From positions 1-64,000 of the forward strand of contig NZ_LQOW01000005.1 of NCBI RefSeq assembly GCF_002102185.1: a stretch of 64,000 bases of DNA. Reading direction: 5' to 3'. A program made the position numbers and the translations under genes. This DNA is from Mycobacterium fragae. Lineage in GTDB: Bacteria; Actinomycetota; Actinomycetes; Mycobacteriales; Mycobacteriaceae. The notes below the pieces were generated by a model. It had not been told where the DNA came from. It did not search any database and saw only the letters and a list, made by a program, of their open reading frames with translations. Positions 30,834 through 41,436 of this stretch are shown here, in pieces (positions within the stretch are counted from its first letter, which is position 1; the number at the start of each line of letters is the position of its first letter).

Positions 30834-32111
30834 TCACAAAGCTCCCCCGAATTCGCCTGGCAGATGGACGGATTCGTGGTAGTCGTCCAGTCCGATCAGG
30901 TCGTGGCCCATCCGGTCACGTTTGGTCATCAGATACCGGATGTTCTCCGCGTTCGCTCGCACCGGCAGCGGCACCCGCTCGATGATGTGCAGTCCATATC
31001 CATCCAACCCGACTCGCTTGGCGGGATTGTTGGTCAGAAGCCGCATCGACCGGACGCCGAGATCGACCAGGATCTGCGCGCCAATACCGTAATCCCGCGC
31101 ATCGGCGGGCAATCCGAGCCTGAGGTTGGCGTCGACGGTGTCGGCGCCGGCGTCTTGCAGTTGGTAGGCCTGCAGCTTGTGCATGAGGCCGATACCGCGG
31201 CCCTCATGACCGCGCATGTAAAGCACCACGCCCCGGTTTTCCCGCGCCACCATCGCCAGCGCCGCGTCCAGCTGCGGCCCGCAGTCGCAGCGGCGGGAGC
31301 CGAACACGTCGCCGGTCAGGCATTCCGAGTGCACCCGCACCAGTACGTCGTCGCCGTCGTAGTTCGGCCCCGCGATCTCTCCGCGGACCAAGGCCACATG
31401 TTCGACGTCTTCGTAGATGCTCGTGTAGCCGACCGCGCGGAACTCTCCGTGCCGGGTCGGGATGCGGGCCTCGGCGATCCGCTCGATGTGCTTCTCGTGC
31501 TTGCGGCGATACTCGATCAGGTCGGCGATGGCGATCAGTGCCAGATCGTGTTCGTCGGCGAAGACCCGCAGTTCGTCGGTCTGCGCCATCGAGCCCTCGT
31601 CCTTCTGGCTGACGATCTCGCAGATCGCACCCGCGGGCGCCAGCCCTGCCATCCGGGCCAGGTCGACGGCGGCTTCGGTGTGGCCGGGGCGGCGCAGCAC
31701 GCCACCGTCCTTGGCGCGCAACGGAACCACGTGGCCGGGTCGCGTGAAATCCTCGGCGACACTGCTCGGATCGGCAAGCAATCGCATCGTGGTGGCCCGG
31801 TCGGAAGCCGAAATACCCGTTCCTACACCGTCTCTCGCATCGACGGTGACCGTGTAGGCGGTGCCGTGCTTGTCCTGGTTCACGGCGTACATGGGCAACA
31901 GGCCGAGCCGGTCGCAGATTGCGCCTTCCAGCGGCACGCATAAGTATCCCGACGTGTAGCGCACCATGAACGCCACCAATTCCGGGGTGGCCTTCTCGGC
32001 GGCGAAGATCAGGTCGCCTTCGTTTTCCCGATCCTCATCGTCGATGACGACGACAGCCTTACCGGCCGCGATGTCGGCAACCGCCCGCTCGACGGAGTCC
32101 AACCTCGTCAT
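30834..32111 (-). CDS. ribBA: Bifunctional 3,4-dihydroxy-2-butanone 4-phosphate synthase / GTP cyclohydrolase II
   Basis: Provides both precursors of riboflavin: dihydroxybutanone phosphate from ribulose-5-phosphate (N-terminal RibB domain, with [16 protein letters not shown] near 24 and GHTEAAVDL) and the pyrimidine from GTP (C-terminal RibA domain, with the zinc-cysteine cluster [15 protein letters not shown] and [11 protein letters not shown]). The 425-residue length fits the fused form, called ribA2 in M. tuberculosis. A short palindrome (GCCCT-GTGC-AGGGC at 32130-32143) sits 19 nt before the ATG. I see no FMN riboswitch in the 139-bp upstream region. Confidence 0.97.
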   Translation of the reverse strand: MTRLDSVERAVADIAAGKAVVVIDDEDRENEGDLIFAAEKATPELVAFMVRYTSGYLCVPLEGAICDRLGLLPMYAVNQDKHGTAYTVTVDARDGVGTGISASDRATTMRLLADPSSVAEDFTRPGHVVPLRAKDGGVLRRPGHTEAAVDLARMAGLAPAGAICEIVSQKDEGSMAQTDELRVFADEHDLALIAIADLIEYRRKHEKHIERIAEARIPTRHGEFRAVGYTSIYEDVEHVALVRGEIAGPNYDGDDVLVRVHSECLTGDVFGSRRCDCGPQLDAALAMVARENRGVVLYMRGHEGRGIGLMHKLQAYQLQDAGADTVDANLRLGLPADARDYGIGAQILVDLGVRSMRLLTNNPAKRVGLDGYGLHIIERVPLPVRANAENIRYLMTKRDRMGHDLIGLDDYHESVHLPGEFGGAL

Positions 32112-32250
32112 CTATGCCACCCGTCCGTCGCCCTGTGCAGGGCACTTGTGTTGCATCCAGTATGAACCACGAGGCCGGCGCCGTTATTGCCACGGCTTGC
32201 TGAGCGGGACGTTGCCACCAGAGAGAGCGCTTACCAGCGGTTTAGCTCAG

Positions 32251-32946
32251 CTAATCGTTGATGACCAGGCTGGTCTCGTCGACCGGCGTGCCGAAATAGC
32301 GGGCTTGCGGGTCGACAACCACGGCCTTGGTGTCGCCGTGGCGGGCCAAACTCTCGCGGGCCATCTGCTCGAACGAGATCTTCTCCGGCCCGCCGATGTT
32401 TACGATTCCGCCGATCGGTTCGTCCGCGGCCACCCGGGCGACGTTGGCCGCAACCTCGTCGGAGGAGATCGGCTGGATCAACGCGTCCGGTACGCGTACT
32501 TCGTCGCCGACCGTCAGTGACGCGGTGATGCCGTCGACGAACTCGACGAACTGAGTTGCACGCACGATCGAGTACGGCAGTCCCGATTCGGTGATGAGTT
32601 TCTCCTGGGCGACCTTCGCTCGCATGTAGCCGCTTTCGGGTAGTCGATCGCAATTGACTATCGACAGCGCGACGTAGTGTCCGACACCAGCGGCTTTGGC
32701 CGCCGCCGTCAGGTTGGTCGTCGACGTCGTGAAGAACTCCATCACCGGATCGTCTTCGAACGAAGGGGAATTCGTCACATCGATCAGAGTGTCGGCGCCG
32801 CTCAACGCGTCGGCCAGGCCATCGCCGGTCAGCACATCGGCGCCGGACGAGCGCGACGCCGCAACGACCTGGTGGCCGTCGCCACCGAGAAGTGCAACCA
32901 CCTTGGTACCGATCAACCCGCTTGCTCCGAACACCGTAATCTTCAT
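32251..32946 (-). CDS. NAD(P)-binding NmrA-like SDR-family oxidoreductase
   Basis: A 231-residue protein starting [20 protein letters not shown], an atypical short-chain dehydrogenase Rossmann motif (GxxGxxG), followed by a domain resembling the NmrA/NAD(P)H-quinone-sensor group ([40 protein letters not shown]). It lacks a clear YxxxK pair in the usual context (Y-M-R-A-K is the nearest). The open frame runs 50 codons further upstream, but AAAGG before ATG 32946 and the family alignment set the start. It lies between ribE and ribBA, where M. tuberculosis has unrelated small genes, so it is likely an accessory insertion. Substrate unknown. Confidence 0.8.
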   Translation of the reverse strand: MKITVFGASGLIGTKVVALLGGDGHQVVAASRSSGADVLTGDGLADALSGADTLIDVTNSPSFEDDPVMEFFTTSTTNLTAAAKAAGVGHYVALSIVNCDRLPESGYMRAKVAQEKLITESGLPYSIVRATQFVEFVDGITASLTVGDEVRVPDALIQPISSDEVAANVARVAADEPIGGIVNIGGPEKISFEQMARESLARHGDTKAVVVDPQARYFGTPVDETSLVIND

Positions 32947-32963
32947 GCACTCAACGCCTTTCG

Positions 32964-33566
32964 CTATTTTGCTGCAAGGAGCCGCTCGACGTACTTGGCG
33001 ATGATGTCGACCTCGAGGTTGACCGGCGTTCCCACCGGCGCCCGGCCCAACGTGGTCAATTCTCGGGTGGTCGGAATCAGCGACACCTCGAACCAATTCT
33101 GGGGTTGGCCGCCGAGCCCGGACACCGTCAGCGAAATGCCGTCGACCGTGATGGAGCCCTTTTCGACAACGTAGCGGGCCAGTTCGGCAGACAGCTCGAT
33201 CCGGACCACCTCCCAGTGTTCGGATGGCGTGCGCGCCAGGATCCGGCCGGTGCCGTCGACATGGCCCTGCACGATATGGCCGCCCAGCCGGCTGTTGACC
33301 GCCGCGGCGCGCTCCAAGTTCACCTGGCTGCCCGTATCCAGCCCGGCCAAGCTGGATCGGCTCAGCGTCTCGCCCATCACATCGGCGGTGAACTGACCGC
33401 CGGGCTGCACCTCAACCACCGTCAGACACACGCCGTTGACGGCGATCGAGTCGCCGTGGCCGGCGTCCGCGGTAACGACCGGGCCACGGATGGTAAAGCG
33501 TGCCGAATCGCCCAGGTCCTCCTTGCCGAGGACCTCGCCCAATTCCTCGACGATTCCGGTGAACAC
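32964..33566 (-). CDS. ribE: Riboflavin synthase alpha chain
   Basis: Dismutates two 6,7-dimethyl-8-ribityllumazine molecules to riboflavin. The 200-residue protein shows the internal duplication of two barrels: [11 protein letters not shown]...[10 protein letters not shown] and [12 protein letters not shown]...[10 protein letters not shown]. The GTG at 33566 gives the canonical N-terminus MFTGIVEE. On the minus strand TAGCGT ends 7 nt before this GTG, pointing to a leaderless transcript. Called ribC in M. tuberculosis. Divergent from lprG. Confidence 0.96.
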   Translation of the reverse strand: MFTGIVEELGEVLGKEDLGDSARFTIRGPVVTADAGHGDSIAVNGVCLTVVEVQPGGQFTADVMGETLSRSSLAGLDTGSQVNLERAAAVNSRLGGHIVQGHVDGTGRILARTPSEHWEVVRIELSAELARYVVEKGSITVDGISLTVSGLGGQPQNWFEVSLIPTTRELTTLGRAPVGTPVNLEVDIIAKYVERLLAAK

Positions 33567-33573
33567 CGGCCTC

Positions 33574-33579
33574 ACGCTA
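33574..33579 (-). promoter_or_regulatory. Candidate leaderless -10 (TAGCGT) for ribE
   Basis: TAGCGT on the minus strand is followed by 7 nt and then the GTG of ribE, the spacing expected when transcription starts at or next to the start codon. Confidence 0.5.
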
Positions 33580-33623
33580 GTCGCCACCACCTCGCGCTTC
33601 CACGTTCGGTCAGCGAGACCCTC

Positions 33624-33629
33624 TACGAT
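33624..33629 (+). promoter_or_regulatory. Candidate leaderless -10 (TACGAT) for lprG-p55
   Basis: TACGAT is followed by exactly 6 nt and then the lprG ATG, so the predicted first transcribed base is the A of ATG. No Shine-Dalgarno is visible, which agrees with leaderless initiation. Confidence 0.55.
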
Positions 33630-33635
33630 GCACCT

Positions 33636-34349
33636 ATGCAGACGCGTCGTCGCTCGTTCCATGCTGTCCTTGCCGTCCTTGCCGCCCTCACTATCGTCAC
33701 CGCTTTGGTCGGTGGCTGTTCGTCCTCGAAACAGTCCAGTGCGCCGTTACCGGATGCCACCACCCTGCTCAAGCAATCCAGTCAGAGCACCAAGAACCTC
33801 AAGAGCGTGCACCTGGGGCTGTCGGTGGACGGCAAGGTCAAGGGGCTGCCGCTCAAGACGCTGGACGGCGATCTCGCCATCGCGCCCGACACGGCCGCCA
33901 AGGGCGAGGCCAAGATCATCGTGGCGGGTTCGGACGTCGACGCCAAGTTCGTGGTCTACGACAAGATCTTGTACGCGGCGCTTACTCCCAACAAGTGGAC
34001 CGACTTCGGTCCGGCGGCCAATATCTATGACCCCTCGTCGATCCTCAACCCGGAGACCGGGCTGGCCAACGTGCTGGCCCACTTCACCAACGCAAAGGCC
34101 GAAGGCCGCGAGACAGTCAACGGCCAGGACACCGTTCGTGTCACCGGGAAGGTCCCGGCTCCCACGGTGAATCAGCTTGCGCCGCAACTGCATGCCACCG
34201 ACCTGATGCCGGCCACCGCATGGATCCAGGAAAAAGGTGATCATCAGCTGGTGAAGGCCAAGCTGGACCAAAGCGCCGGCAATTCCATCGTGATGACGCT
34301 GTCGAACTGGGGTCAGCCGGTCCAGGTCAGCAAGCCGCCGGTGAGCTGA
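33636..34349 (+). CDS. lprG: Lipoprotein LprG, lipid carrier for triacylated glycolipids
   Basis: A 237-residue lipoprotein with a twin-charge N-terminus, hydrophobic signal (about 10-25) and a lipobox ending VGGC with the acylated cysteine at 28. The mature LppX/LprG fold binds triacylated lipids such as phosphatidylinositol mannosides and lipoarabinomannan in a hydrophobic pocket and helps move them to the cell surface. Matches to the M. tuberculosis protein include [30 protein letters not shown] and [13 protein letters not shown]. It is followed after 4 nt by the P55 transporter gene, its established functional partner. Confidence 0.95.
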   Translation: MQTRRRSFHAVLAVLAALTIVTALVGGCSSSKQSSAPLPDATTLLKQSSQSTKNLKSVHLGLSVDGKVKGLPLKTLDGDLAIAPDTAAKGEAKIIVAGSDVDAKFVVYDKILYAALTPNKWTDFGPAANIYDPSSILNPETGLANVLAHFTNAKAEGRETVNGQDTVRVTGKVPAPTVNQLAPQLHATDLMPATAWIQEKGDHQLVKAKLDQSAGNSIVMTLSNWGQPVQVSKPPVS

Positions 34350-34353
34350 GTCG

Positions 34354-35892
34354 ATGAGCAACAACCGCAGAATCGCGATCAGCGCGGGCAGCCTCGCCGT
34401 GTTGCTGGGCGCCCTCGACACCTACGTCGTCGTCACCATCATGCGCGACATCATCACCACCGTCGGCATTCCGATCAACAAGCTCGAGCGGATCACGCCG
34501 ATCGTCACCTGGTATTTGCTGGGCTACGTGGCCGCGATGCCGCTGCTGGGCCGGGCGTCCGACCGGTTCGGGCGCAAGCTGCTGCTACAGGCAAGCCTGG
34601 CCATGTTCGCGCTGGGCTCGGTGGTGACTGCACTCTCGACCGATCTGCACGTGCTGGTGGTCGGCCGCACCATCCAGGGCCTGGCCGCCGGCGCGCTGCT
34701 GCCGGTCACGCTGGCGTTGGGCGCCGACCTGTGGTCGCAGCGCAACCGCGCCGGAGTGCTTGGCGGCATCGGCGCCGCGCAGGAGCTGGGCAGCGTGCTG
34801 GGCCCGCTCTACGGGATCTTCATCGTCTGGCTGACCAGCCGCTGGCAGGACGTGTTCTGGATCAATGTGCCGCTCGCCGCAATCGCAATGGTGATGATCC
34901 AGTTCAGTCTGCCGCCCCGCGACCGCGGCACCGAACCGGAAAAGCTCGACCTGGTCGGTGGGTTGCTGTTGGCGATCGCGCTGGGCCTGGCGGTGATCGG
35001 GCTGTACAACCCCGATCGGGACAACCAGCAGGCGCTGCCGAGCTACGGGTTGCCGCTGGTGATCGGCGCCATCGTCGCGGCGGTGGCCTTCGCGCTGTGG
35101 GAGCGTTTCGCCCGCACCCGGTTGATCGAACCTGCCGGTGTGCATTTCCGGCCGTTTTTGGCTGCGCTGGGCGCATCGGTCGCGGCCGGGGCAGCACTGA
35201 TGGTGACGCTGGTCGACGTGGAGCTGTTCGCCCAGGGTGTGCTCGGGAAGGATCAAAACGAGGCGGCCATCCTGCTGCTGCGTTTCCTGATCGCCCTGCC
35301 GATCGGAGCGGTGGTGGGCGGCTGGATCGCCACCAGGATCGGTGACCGGATCATGACATTCGCCGGGTTGCTCATGGCAGCCGGCGGTTATTGGCTGATT
35401 TCGAAGTGGACGGCCGACCTGCTGAGTCAGCGCCTCAATGTTTTCGGGTTGTTCAGTTTGCCCGCCCTGGATGCCGATCTCGCGATAGCCGGGCTCGGGC
35501 TGGGCCTGGTGATCGGGCCGCTGTCGTCGGCCACGCTGCGGGTGGTCCCGTCGGCCCAGCACGGTATCGCCTCGGCGCTGCTGGTCGTGGCCCGGATGAC
35601 CGGCATGCTCGTCGGGATCGCCGCGCTGAGCGCGTGGGGCTTCTATCGGTTCAACCAGATCGTGGCGGCCAAGTCGGCGGCGGTCCCGCCGGATGCCAGC
35701 CTGCTGGAGCGGTTACAAGCTCAGGCGGTGCTGTACCGGGATTCGTTCGCGGAGATGTACGGCGGCATCTTCACGGTCACGGCGGTCGTGTGCGTGGTGG
35801 GGGCGCTGCTGGGCTTGCTGCTCAGCAGCCGTCGCGTCCACGCCGAAGAGCCGGAACTGCCCGAGCCGGAGGCCGTCGCGCCCCGGGCCTAG
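34354..35892 (+). CDS. p55: P55-type major facilitator transporter
   Basis: A 512-residue MFS protein with about fourteen hydrophobic segments. Motif A ([14 protein letters not shown]) follows the second helix and [17 protein letters not shown] is the motif C-like helix. In M. tuberculosis Rv1410c/P55 works with LprG in exporting triacylglycerol/glycolipids and affects drug tolerance. The ATG lies 4 nt after the lprG stop. The charged C-terminus ([16 protein letters not shown]) is cytoplasmic and variable. The gene symbol follows the common mycobacterial usage for this orthologue. Confidence 0.93.
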   Translation: MSNNRRIAISAGSLAVLLGALDTYVVVTIMRDIITTVGIPINKLERITPIVTWYLLGYVAAMPLLGRASDRFGRKLLLQASLAMFALGSVVTALSTDLHVLVVGRTIQGLAAGALLPVTLALGADLWSQRNRAGVLGGIGAAQELGSVLGPLYGIFIVWLTSRWQDVFWINVPLAAIAMVMIQFSLPPRDRGTEPEKLDLVGGLLLAIALGLAVIGLYNPDRDNQQALPSYGLPLVIGAIVAAVAFALWERFARTRLIEPAGVHFRPFLAALGASVAAGAALMVTLVDVELFAQGVLGKDQNEAAILLLRFLIALPIGAVVGGWIATRIGDRIMTFAGLLMAAGGYWLISKWTADLLSQRLNVFGLFSLPALDADLAIAGLGLGLVIGPLSSATLRVVPSAQHGIASALLVVARMTGMLVGIAALSAWGFYRFNQIVAAKSAAVPPDASLLERLQAQAVLYRDSFAEMYGGIFTVTAVVCVVGALLGLLLSSRRVHAEEPELPEPEAVAPRA

Positions 35893-35963
35893 CCGTCGAA
35901 CCGCAGCGGCGCATACTTCGTGTAAACGACGTGGTCAACCAAAATTTGGAGCACAATCACGTC

Positions 35964-36794
35964 GTGGCGCACACCGACACCAGCACTCCTCAGCCGGCAG
36001 GCACCACGGCCGGCGGCGTCCTCACCGCCCTATACGGCATCGCGGGATACCTGATTTTCCTCGTTGCCTTTCTGTACACCATCGGGTTTGTCACCGACGC
36101 GGATTTCATGGTCGGCGGTGTGCATATCGTCGGCAAGAGCATCGATCGCGGCGGCCTGGGCGACGGCACTCTCACCGCGACCGCGGTGATCGTCGACGTC
36201 GCGTTGCTGGCGCTGTTCGCCGTCCAGCACAGCGTCATGGCCAGGGCCGGCTTCAAACGCTGGTGGACCCGCATCGTGCCGGCCAGCGCGGAGCGGTCGA
36301 CATACGTCCATGCCTCCAACATCTGCCTGATCGCGCTGCTCGTCGCCTGGCACCCGATCACCGACGACGTGTGGCGGGTCACCGCCCAGCCCTGGCGGGC
36401 GCTGTTGATCGCTGTCGGACTGGCGGGCTGGGTGATCGCGTTGTTGAGCACGTTTTTGATCGACCACTTCGATCTCTTCGGGCTGCGTCAGGTGTTCGCC
36501 CGGCTGCGCGGTCAGCGGCCCGCGGAGCATGCCTTCGCGACGCCGTTGTTCTACCGGGTCGTCCGGCATCCGCTCTACCTGGGATTCCTGCTCGCGTTCT
36601 GGGGCACACCGAGAATGACCGTGGGCCATCTGATCTTCGCGGTGGCCACCACCGGATACATCCTGATTGCCGCTCGATTTTTCGAGGAACGCGATCTGGT
36701 CCGGATCTTCGGACAGCAGTACCGCGACTACCAGGGCCGGGTGCCGATGCTGATTCCGGGGATGCGCCGTCGCTCCGGACGCACAGCGGCTTAA
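35964..36794 (+). CDS. Methanethiol S-methyltransferase-like (MddA/NnrU family) membrane protein
   Basis: A ~276-residue integral membrane protein with about six helices. Features of the MddA group of isoprenylcysteine-methyltransferase-like proteins are visible: LFAVQHSVMARAGFKRWWTRIVP, STFLIDHFDLFGLRQVF, the SAM-binding C-terminal block FYRVVRHPLYLGFLLAFWGTPRMT, and FFEERDLVRIFGQQYRDYQ. MddA enzymes methylate methanethiol to dimethyl sulfide. The start is uncertain: GTG at 35964 has GGAG 12 nt upstream, and another GTG lies at 35931. It follows p55 by 71 nt and its stop overlaps the convergent ribG stop. Substrate is inferred from the family. Confidence 0.8.
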   Translation: MAHTDTSTPQPAGTTAGGVLTALYGIAGYLIFLVAFLYTIGFVTDADFMVGGVHIVGKSIDRGGLGDGTLTATAVIVDVALLALFAVQHSVMARAGFKRWWTRIVPASAERSTYVHASNICLIALLVAWHPITDDVWRVTAQPWRALLIAVGLAGWVIALLSTFLIDHFDLFGLRQVFARLRGQRPAEHAFATPLFYRVVRHPLYLGFLLAFWGTPRMTVGHLIFAVATTGYILIAARFFEERDLVRIFGQQYRDYQGRVPMLIPGMRRRSGRTAA

Positions 36795-37810
36795 CGCGGC
36801 ACCAGGCTCAGCAGCAGATCCGGGCCCACCTGCTCGACCCCGTCGAAGCGCCACCGCAGCGCCCGGGCGATGCTCGCCACCCCGACATCGTCGACCGCGG
36901 TGATCGGCCCGCCCAACAGGATCGGCGCGACGTAGGCCAGGATGCGGTCGATGACGCCGGCCCGCAGGAACGCGCCGGCCAGCGTGGGCCCGCCCTCGAC
37001 CAGGACATCTGTGCGATCCGCAAGCGCGTTGAGCACTTCGACCGGATCGTGCGTGCGGATCACCATGGTGCGCGAATCGTCGTTGAGAACCTTTGCTTCC
37101 GAAGGTATTTCACGCTTGCCCACCACCACACGCAGCGGTTGCCGATGCGCCAGGCTGCCGTCGGCCTGCCGGGCCGTCAACGCCGGGTCGTCGGTGAGCA
37201 CCGTGCCGGTGCCCACCACGATGGCGTCCGCCGCGGCTCGGCGGCGATGCAGGTCCGCGCGCGCAGGCTCGCTGGTGATCCACTGGCTCGAGCCGTCCGC
37301 TGCCGCACTGCGTCCGTCGATGCTGGCGGCGTACTTCCAGGTGACATGCGGCAACCCGGTGCGTTGCTTGTGCAGCCACTCCCGCAACGGTCCGGCCGCC
37401 ACCAGATCGGCGTGCACGTCGGTGACGACATGCACCCCGGCCTCCGCGAGCCGTGCCGCGCCGCCGGCGGCGGACGGATTCGGGTCGGCGACGGCATACA
37501 CCACCGCGGCGATGCCCGCGTCGAGCAGCGCGTTCACGCACGGCGGCGTCTTGCCGTAGTGATTGCACGGCTCCAGCGTGACCACCGCGGTGCCGCCGGC
37601 GGCCAGCCGCCCCGCGCGGCGTAGCGCCACCACTTCGGCATGTGCGCTGCCAGCCGGCTCGGTGCCGCCGGCGCCGACGACCCGCCCCTCGCGGTCCAGG
37701 ATGACGGCACCGACCGGAGGATTGGGGTAGGTGCTGCCCTTGACCAGCTCGGCGTGCTCGATGGCGAGTCGCATGGCGGCGTCATAACCGATGGCCGCCT
37801 GGGTGCTCAT
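36791..37810 (-). CDS. ribG: Bifunctional riboflavin deaminase/reductase RibG (RibD)
   Basis: Catalyses deamination then side-chain reduction of the riboflavin pyrimidine precursor. The 339-residue protein has the N-terminal zinc deaminase domain with H57-A-E59 and C82...C91 ([11 protein letters not shown]), and the C-terminal reductase domain with [37 protein letters not shown] and [14 protein letters not shown]. The ATG overlaps the rpe stop (ATGA). It completes the riboflavin genes of this window (ribBA, ribH, ribE, ribG). Confidence 0.96.
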   Translation of the reverse strand: MSTQAAIGYDAAMRLAIEHAELVKGSTYPNPPVGAVILDREGRVVGAGGTEPAGSAHAEVVALRRAGRLAAGGTAVVTLEPCNHYGKTPPCVNALLDAGIAAVVYAVADPNPSAAGGAARLAEAGVHVVTDVHADLVAAGPLREWLHKQRTGLPHVTWKYAASIDGRSAAADGSSQWITSEPARADLHRRRAAADAIVVGTGTVLTDDPALTARQADGSLAHRQPLRVVVGKREIPSEAKVLNDDSRTMVIRTHDPVEVLNALADRTDVLVEGGPTLAGAFLRAGVIDRILAYVAPILLGGPITAVDDVGVASIARALRWRFDGVEQVGPDLLLSLVPR

Positions 37811-38496
37811 CGGCGCAGATGCGGTGACGCGGCGCTGGCCTGTCTCCGCAAAGCCTCGACCGCGGCTTCCGGATCGTCGGCGTTGTAGACGGCCGAGCCG
37901 GCGACGAAGCAGTCGACACCGGATTCGGCGGCCTGCTCGATGGTGTCGGCGTTGATGCCGCCGTCGATCTCGACCAGGATGGTCAGCTCGCCCGAATCGA
38001 CCATCTTGCGCACCGTGCGCACCTTGCTCAACACCTCGGGGATGAAATCCTGGCCGCCGAACCCGGGCTCGACCGACATGACGAGAAATGTGTCGAAGTC
38101 CTTGAGGATGTCCAGATACGGCTCCAGCGGGGTGCCGGGCTTGATGGAGAGGCCGGCCTTGGCGCCGGCGGCCCGGATGTCACGGGCGACGGCGACCGGG
38201 TTGTCGGTCGCCTCGGCGTGGAAGGTCACGTTGTAGGCGCCGGCTTCGGCGTACGGCGGCGCCCAGCGCTCCGGGTTCTCGATCATCAGATGGCAGTCCA
38301 TCGGGATGTCGGTGTGCTTGAGAAGGCTTTCCACCACCGGCAGCCCGATTGTCAGGTTCGGCACGAAATGCGCGTCCATCACGTCGACATGCAGCCAGTC
38401 GGCGCCCCCGACGACGGCGGCCTCATCGGCCAGCCGGGCGAAATCGGCGGCCAGGATCGACGGCGCGATCAGCGGACGGTTGGGGGTGGCTGACAT
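37807..38496 (-). CDS. rpe: Ribulose-phosphate 3-epimerase
   Basis: Interconverts ribulose-5-phosphate and xylulose-5-phosphate; its substrate also feeds RibBA. The 229-residue TIM barrel has [13 protein letters not shown] (with the metal/catalytic Asp), [40 protein letters not shown] and [12 protein letters not shown]. The ATG at 38496 gives the family N-terminus [13 protein letters not shown]; a much longer open frame upstream is a shadow of rsmB. It starts 5 nt after the rsmB stop. Confidence 0.97.
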   Translation of the reverse strand: MSATPNRPLIAPSILAADFARLADEAAVVGGADWLHVDVMDAHFVPNLTIGLPVVESLLKHTDIPMDCHLMIENPERWAPPYAEAGAYNVTFHAEATDNPVAVARDIRAAGAKAGLSIKPGTPLEPYLDILKDFDTFLVMSVEPGFGGQDFIPEVLSKVRTVRKMVDSGELTILVEIDGGINADTIEQAAESGVDCFVAGSAVYNADDPEAAVEALRRQASAASPHLRR

Positions 38497-38501
38497 GCGG
38501 A

Positions 38502-39872
38502 TCAGCCTACTTGTAGGGCGGCCGCGAACATGGCGTCGGTGCCGTGCCGGTGCGGCCACAGCTGGACATACGGGCCCTCCCCCAGATCCGTGACGGGGTC
38601 GAACAACGGCCGGGCGTCCAGCGCGGCGACCGGGTGGCGGCGCAGCGCATCGGCGACGACCCCGACCGTCTCGGCCAGGTGCGGCGAGCAGGTGGCATAC
38701 AGCACCACGCCGCCGGACCGGGTCAGTGTGATCGCGGCGCCCAACAGTTCGCGTTGCAGCCTGGTCAACGCCGGAATGTCGGCCGGCTGACGCCGCCAAC
38801 GGGCCTCGGGCCGGCGGCGCAATGCACCCAGCCCGGTGCACGGCACGTCGACCAGCACTCGGTCGAAACCCGGGTCCAGGCCGCTCTTTCGGCCGTCGGC
38901 GCGCAGCACGTCGACCGGCAGCCCGCGGGTGTTCTCCTCGACCAGATCCGCGCGGTGCGGCGACGGCTCCACCGCGGTGACCCGAGCACCCGAGGCCGCG
39001 CCCAGCGCGGCCAGCAGCGCGGTCTTGCCGCCCGGCCCGGCGCACAGGTCCAGCCAGCGGCCGCCGTCGCCATCGACCGGCAGCAACGTCAGCGCGCGGG
39101 CCACCAACTGGCTGCCCTCGTCCTGAACCAGCGCTCGGCCGTCGCGCACCGCCGGCAACTGGGCGGGGTCGCCGGCGGGCAGGTACACCGCGTACGGCGA
39201 ATACCGGCCGACCCTGCCCTGCACCGCGTCGGCCAACTCCTGAGCGGTCAGCACACCGGGCCGTGCAGCCAGGTGCACCTGCGGGCGCTGGTCGTCGCTG
39301 GCCAGCACCGCGTCGAGTTCGCCGGCCGCCGGACCCAACGCGTCGGCGAAGGCCTGCGCTATCCAGCGCGGGTGGGCGTGGCGGAACGCAGCATGCCCGA
39401 TCGGATCGGCCGCCGCGTCCGGCGCCAACTGCTCGACCCAGGCCTTTTCGTCATGGGCGCTGATCGCTCGCAGTACACCGTTGACGAAACCGGCACGCGC
39501 GGAGTCGAATTCGATTGCTGCCTGCTCGACGGTCGTGGACACGGCGGCGTGGGCGTCGACTCGCGTACGCAACAGTTGATAGGTGCCGAGTCGCAGCAGG
39601 TCCAGCAGCACCGGGTCGATGGCCTCCGGTGACCGGCCTGCGGCCGCACCGATGACCGCGTCGAGCAAGCCGCGGGTCCGGCAGGTGCCGTAGGTCAGCT
39701 CGGTGGCGAAAGCGGCGTCGCGACCGGTGATCTCGCGTTCGCGCAACAGTGTGGGCAGCAGCAGGTTCGGATACGCATCCCGCTCGGTGACCGCCCGCAG
39801 CACGTCGAACGCGGCCCGGCGCGCCGGGTCCAGCGGCTTGCGTCGCGGCCGGCTGCGCGACTTCTGGGTCAT
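38502..39872 (-). CDS. rsmB: 16S rRNA (cytosine-967-C5)-methyltransferase
   Basis: A 456-residue protein with an N-terminal NusB-like RNA-binding domain (about 15-150) and a C-terminal RsmB/NOP methyltransferase domain: SAM site [37 protein letters not shown] with one catalytic-site cysteine, and [13 protein letters not shown] with the other. Known as fmu (Rv1407) in M. tuberculosis. The ATG overlaps the fmt stop (ATGA), so fmt, rsmB and rpe-ribG are a likely single transcript. Confidence 0.96.
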   Translation of the reverse strand: MTQKSRSRPRRKPLDPARRAAFDVLRAVTERDAYPNLLLPTLLREREITGRDAAFATELTYGTCRTRGLLDAVIGAAAGRSPEAIDPVLLDLLRLGTYQLLRTRVDAHAAVSTTVEQAAIEFDSARAGFVNGVLRAISAHDEKAWVEQLAPDAAADPIGHAAFRHAHPRWIAQAFADALGPAAGELDAVLASDDQRPQVHLAARPGVLTAQELADAVQGRVGRYSPYAVYLPAGDPAQLPAVRDGRALVQDEGSQLVARALTLLPVDGDGGRWLDLCAGPGGKTALLAALGAASGARVTAVEPSPHRADLVEENTRGLPVDVLRADGRKSGLDPGFDRVLVDVPCTGLGALRRRPEARWRRQPADIPALTRLQRELLGAAITLTRSGGVVLYATCSPHLAETVGVVADALRRHPVAALDARPLFDPVTDLGEGPYVQLWPHRHGTDAMFAAALQVG

Positions 39873-40801
39873 GTCGCCCTCGCCGCCGAGTCCAACCGGG
39901 CGCCGCGGGCCCAGTCGGTGGCGTTCATGAATTTCTTTCCAGGCGGCTGGATTTCACCCAGCCGCACCGGATCCGAGCCGGTGCCGATCCATATGCTCTG
40001 GCGGTCCACGTGAATTTCACCGGGTTGCAAGGGCTTCGGCCCGTCGGCGTCGACGTGCACGGGGCCCAGTTTGATCCGCACGTCGCCGATGCGCGTCCAC
40101 GCTCCAGGGCTCGGTGTGACGGCTCGGATGCGCCGTTCAATGGCCTGGGCCGGCAGGTCCCAGCGCACCCGGGCTTGCTCGACGGTGATCTTGGGGGCGA
40201 TGCTGACCCCGTCGGCCAGCTGGGGCACCGGCGTGATTGTCCCGTCGGCGATGCCGTCGAGGGTGGTCTCCAGCAATGCAGCGCCGGAAATCGCCAGCCG
40301 CGCAAGCAGATCGCCGGCGGTGTCGCTCGGGTGGATCGCCTCGGTGACGACGCCGTAGACGGGTCCGGAATCCAGGCTCGGCTCGATCCGGAAAGTGGTT
40401 GCGCCGGTCACCGTGTCACCTGCGGCAATCGCAGCCTGCACCGGGGCGGCGCCACGCCAGGCGGGCAGCAGCGAGAAGTGCAGGTTGATCCAGCCGTGCG
40501 GCGGCACCGCCAGCAACTCCTCGCCGAGCAGCGCCCCGTAGGCCACCACCGGGCAGCAGTCCGGCGCCAACTCGGACAACTCACCGACGAACTCGGCGGT
40601 GTTGGGTCGCGGGGGCCGCAGCACCGGGATGCCGTGCTCGAGTGCCAGGCGGGCCACCGGCGATGGACGATGATGCCCGCGGCGCCCGGAGGCGGCGTCC
40701 GGTCGGGTCAGCACCGCGATCACCTCGTGGCGCGACGAGTCGATGAGCCGGCGCAGCGCGGGCAGCGCGGGTTCGGGAGTGCCGGCGAAGACGAGACGCA
40801 C
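39869..40801 (-). CDS. fmt: Methionyl-tRNA formyltransferase
   Basis: Formylates initiator Met-tRNA. The 310-residue protein starts [16 protein letters not shown] and has the formyltransferase active-site block [20 protein letters not shown], followed by [18 protein letters not shown] and the C-terminal tRNA-binding domain. The GTG at 40801 matches the family start; TACACT on the minus strand ends 6 nt before it, indicating a leaderless mRNA. It is divergent from the DinB-like gene. Confidence 0.97.
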   Translation of the reverse strand: MRLVFAGTPEPALPALRRLIDSSRHEVIAVLTRPDAASGRRGHHRPSPVARLALEHGIPVLRPPRPNTAEFVGELSELAPDCCPVVAYGALLGEELLAVPPHGWINLHFSLLPAWRGAAPVQAAIAAGDTVTGATTFRIEPSLDSGPVYGVVTEAIHPSDTAGDLLARLAISGAALLETTLDGIADGTITPVPQLADGVSIAPKITVEQARVRWDLPAQAIERRIRAVTPSPGAWTRIGDVRIKLGPVHVDADGPKPLQPGEIHVDRQSIWIGTGSDPVRLGEIQPPGKKFMNATDWARGARLDSAARAT

Positions 40802-40807
40802 GGGCAC

Positions 40808-40813
40808 AGTGTA
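40808..40813 (-). promoter_or_regulatory. Candidate leaderless -10 (TACACT) for fmt
   Basis: TACACT on the minus strand is followed by six bases (GTGCCC) and the GTG start of fmt, placing the predicted first base on the start codon. Confidence 0.5.
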
Positions 40814-40880
40814 GGGAGCGACGGTCGGATTGCGAGAAACCGCTGATTCTCCGACGATCGATGGTGAAACATGGCAGGAC

Positions 40881-41429
40881 ATGGATCCGCTCGTGGCTCA
40901 CCAACGTGCTCAGGACGCGTTCGCGAACGTTCTTGCCAACGTCAGACCCGATCAGCTCGACGACCCGACGCCCTGTTCGGAATGGAAAGTCAGGGATCTG
41001 ATCGAGCACGTTGTGGGCGGCAACGAACACGTGGCGCAGTTGGCCGGCCGCTACGAGCAGGCCCCCGCCCGACCCGACGAACTGACCGAAGCGCACCAAG
41101 CCAGCGCGGTCGCCGCCCATGAGGTGTTCGCCGGTCCGGACGGTATGACAACGATGTTCCAGCTGCCGTTCGGGCAGATCCCCGGAGCGGTGTTCATCGC
41201 GATGCGCACCAGCGATGTGCTGGCCCACGCATGGGATCTCGCAACTGCCACCGGCCAAGCCACCGATCTCGATCCCGAGCTGGCGACTGAGCAGCTGGCC
41301 TTCACCCGTCAATTCGTCCAAGCCGAGTTCCGCGGTCAGGGGAAGCCCTTCGGCGAGGAACAGCCGTGCGCATCGGACCGCCCGGTGGCCGATCAGCTGG
41401 CCGCGTTCCTTGGCCGAAAGGTGAAGTGA
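40881..41429 (+). CDS. DinB/mycothiol-dependent maleylpyruvate isomerase-like protein (TIGR03086-like)
   Basis: A 182-residue four-helix-bundle protein of the DinB-like/MDMPI_N superfamily. The first helix carries [39 protein letters not shown] has the first conserved histidine, and [16 protein letters not shown] has the second, with [12 protein letters not shown] between, consistent with a His metal triad. Family members include mycothiol-dependent enzymes, but most are uncharacterised. The ATG at 40881 follows AGGA closely; an upstream ATG at 40830 is possible. It is divergent from fmt and convergent with the aconitase gene, and is not part of the M. tuberculosis order. Confidence 0.75.
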   Translation: MDPLVAHQRAQDAFANVLANVRPDQLDDPTPCSEWKVRDLIEHVVGGNEHVAQLAGRYEQAPARPDELTEAHQASAVAAHEVFAGPDGMTTMFQLPFGQIPGAVFIAMRTSDVLAHAWDLATATGQATDLDPELATEQLAFTRQFVQAEFRGQGKPFGEEQPCASDRPVADQLAAFLGRKVK

Positions 41430-41436
41430 TCGGCGC

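Noticed and set aside
32112..32250. FMN riboswitch upstream of ribBA
   Set aside because: The region is only 139 bp and lacks the conserved multi-helix FMN aptamer motifs; only a short GCCCT-N4-AGGGC palindrome is seen.
35693..37624. A 643-codon plus-strand frame over p55, the MddA-like gene and ribG
   Set aside because: It runs across three confident genes in the wrong frame or strand and is arginine/histidine-rich.
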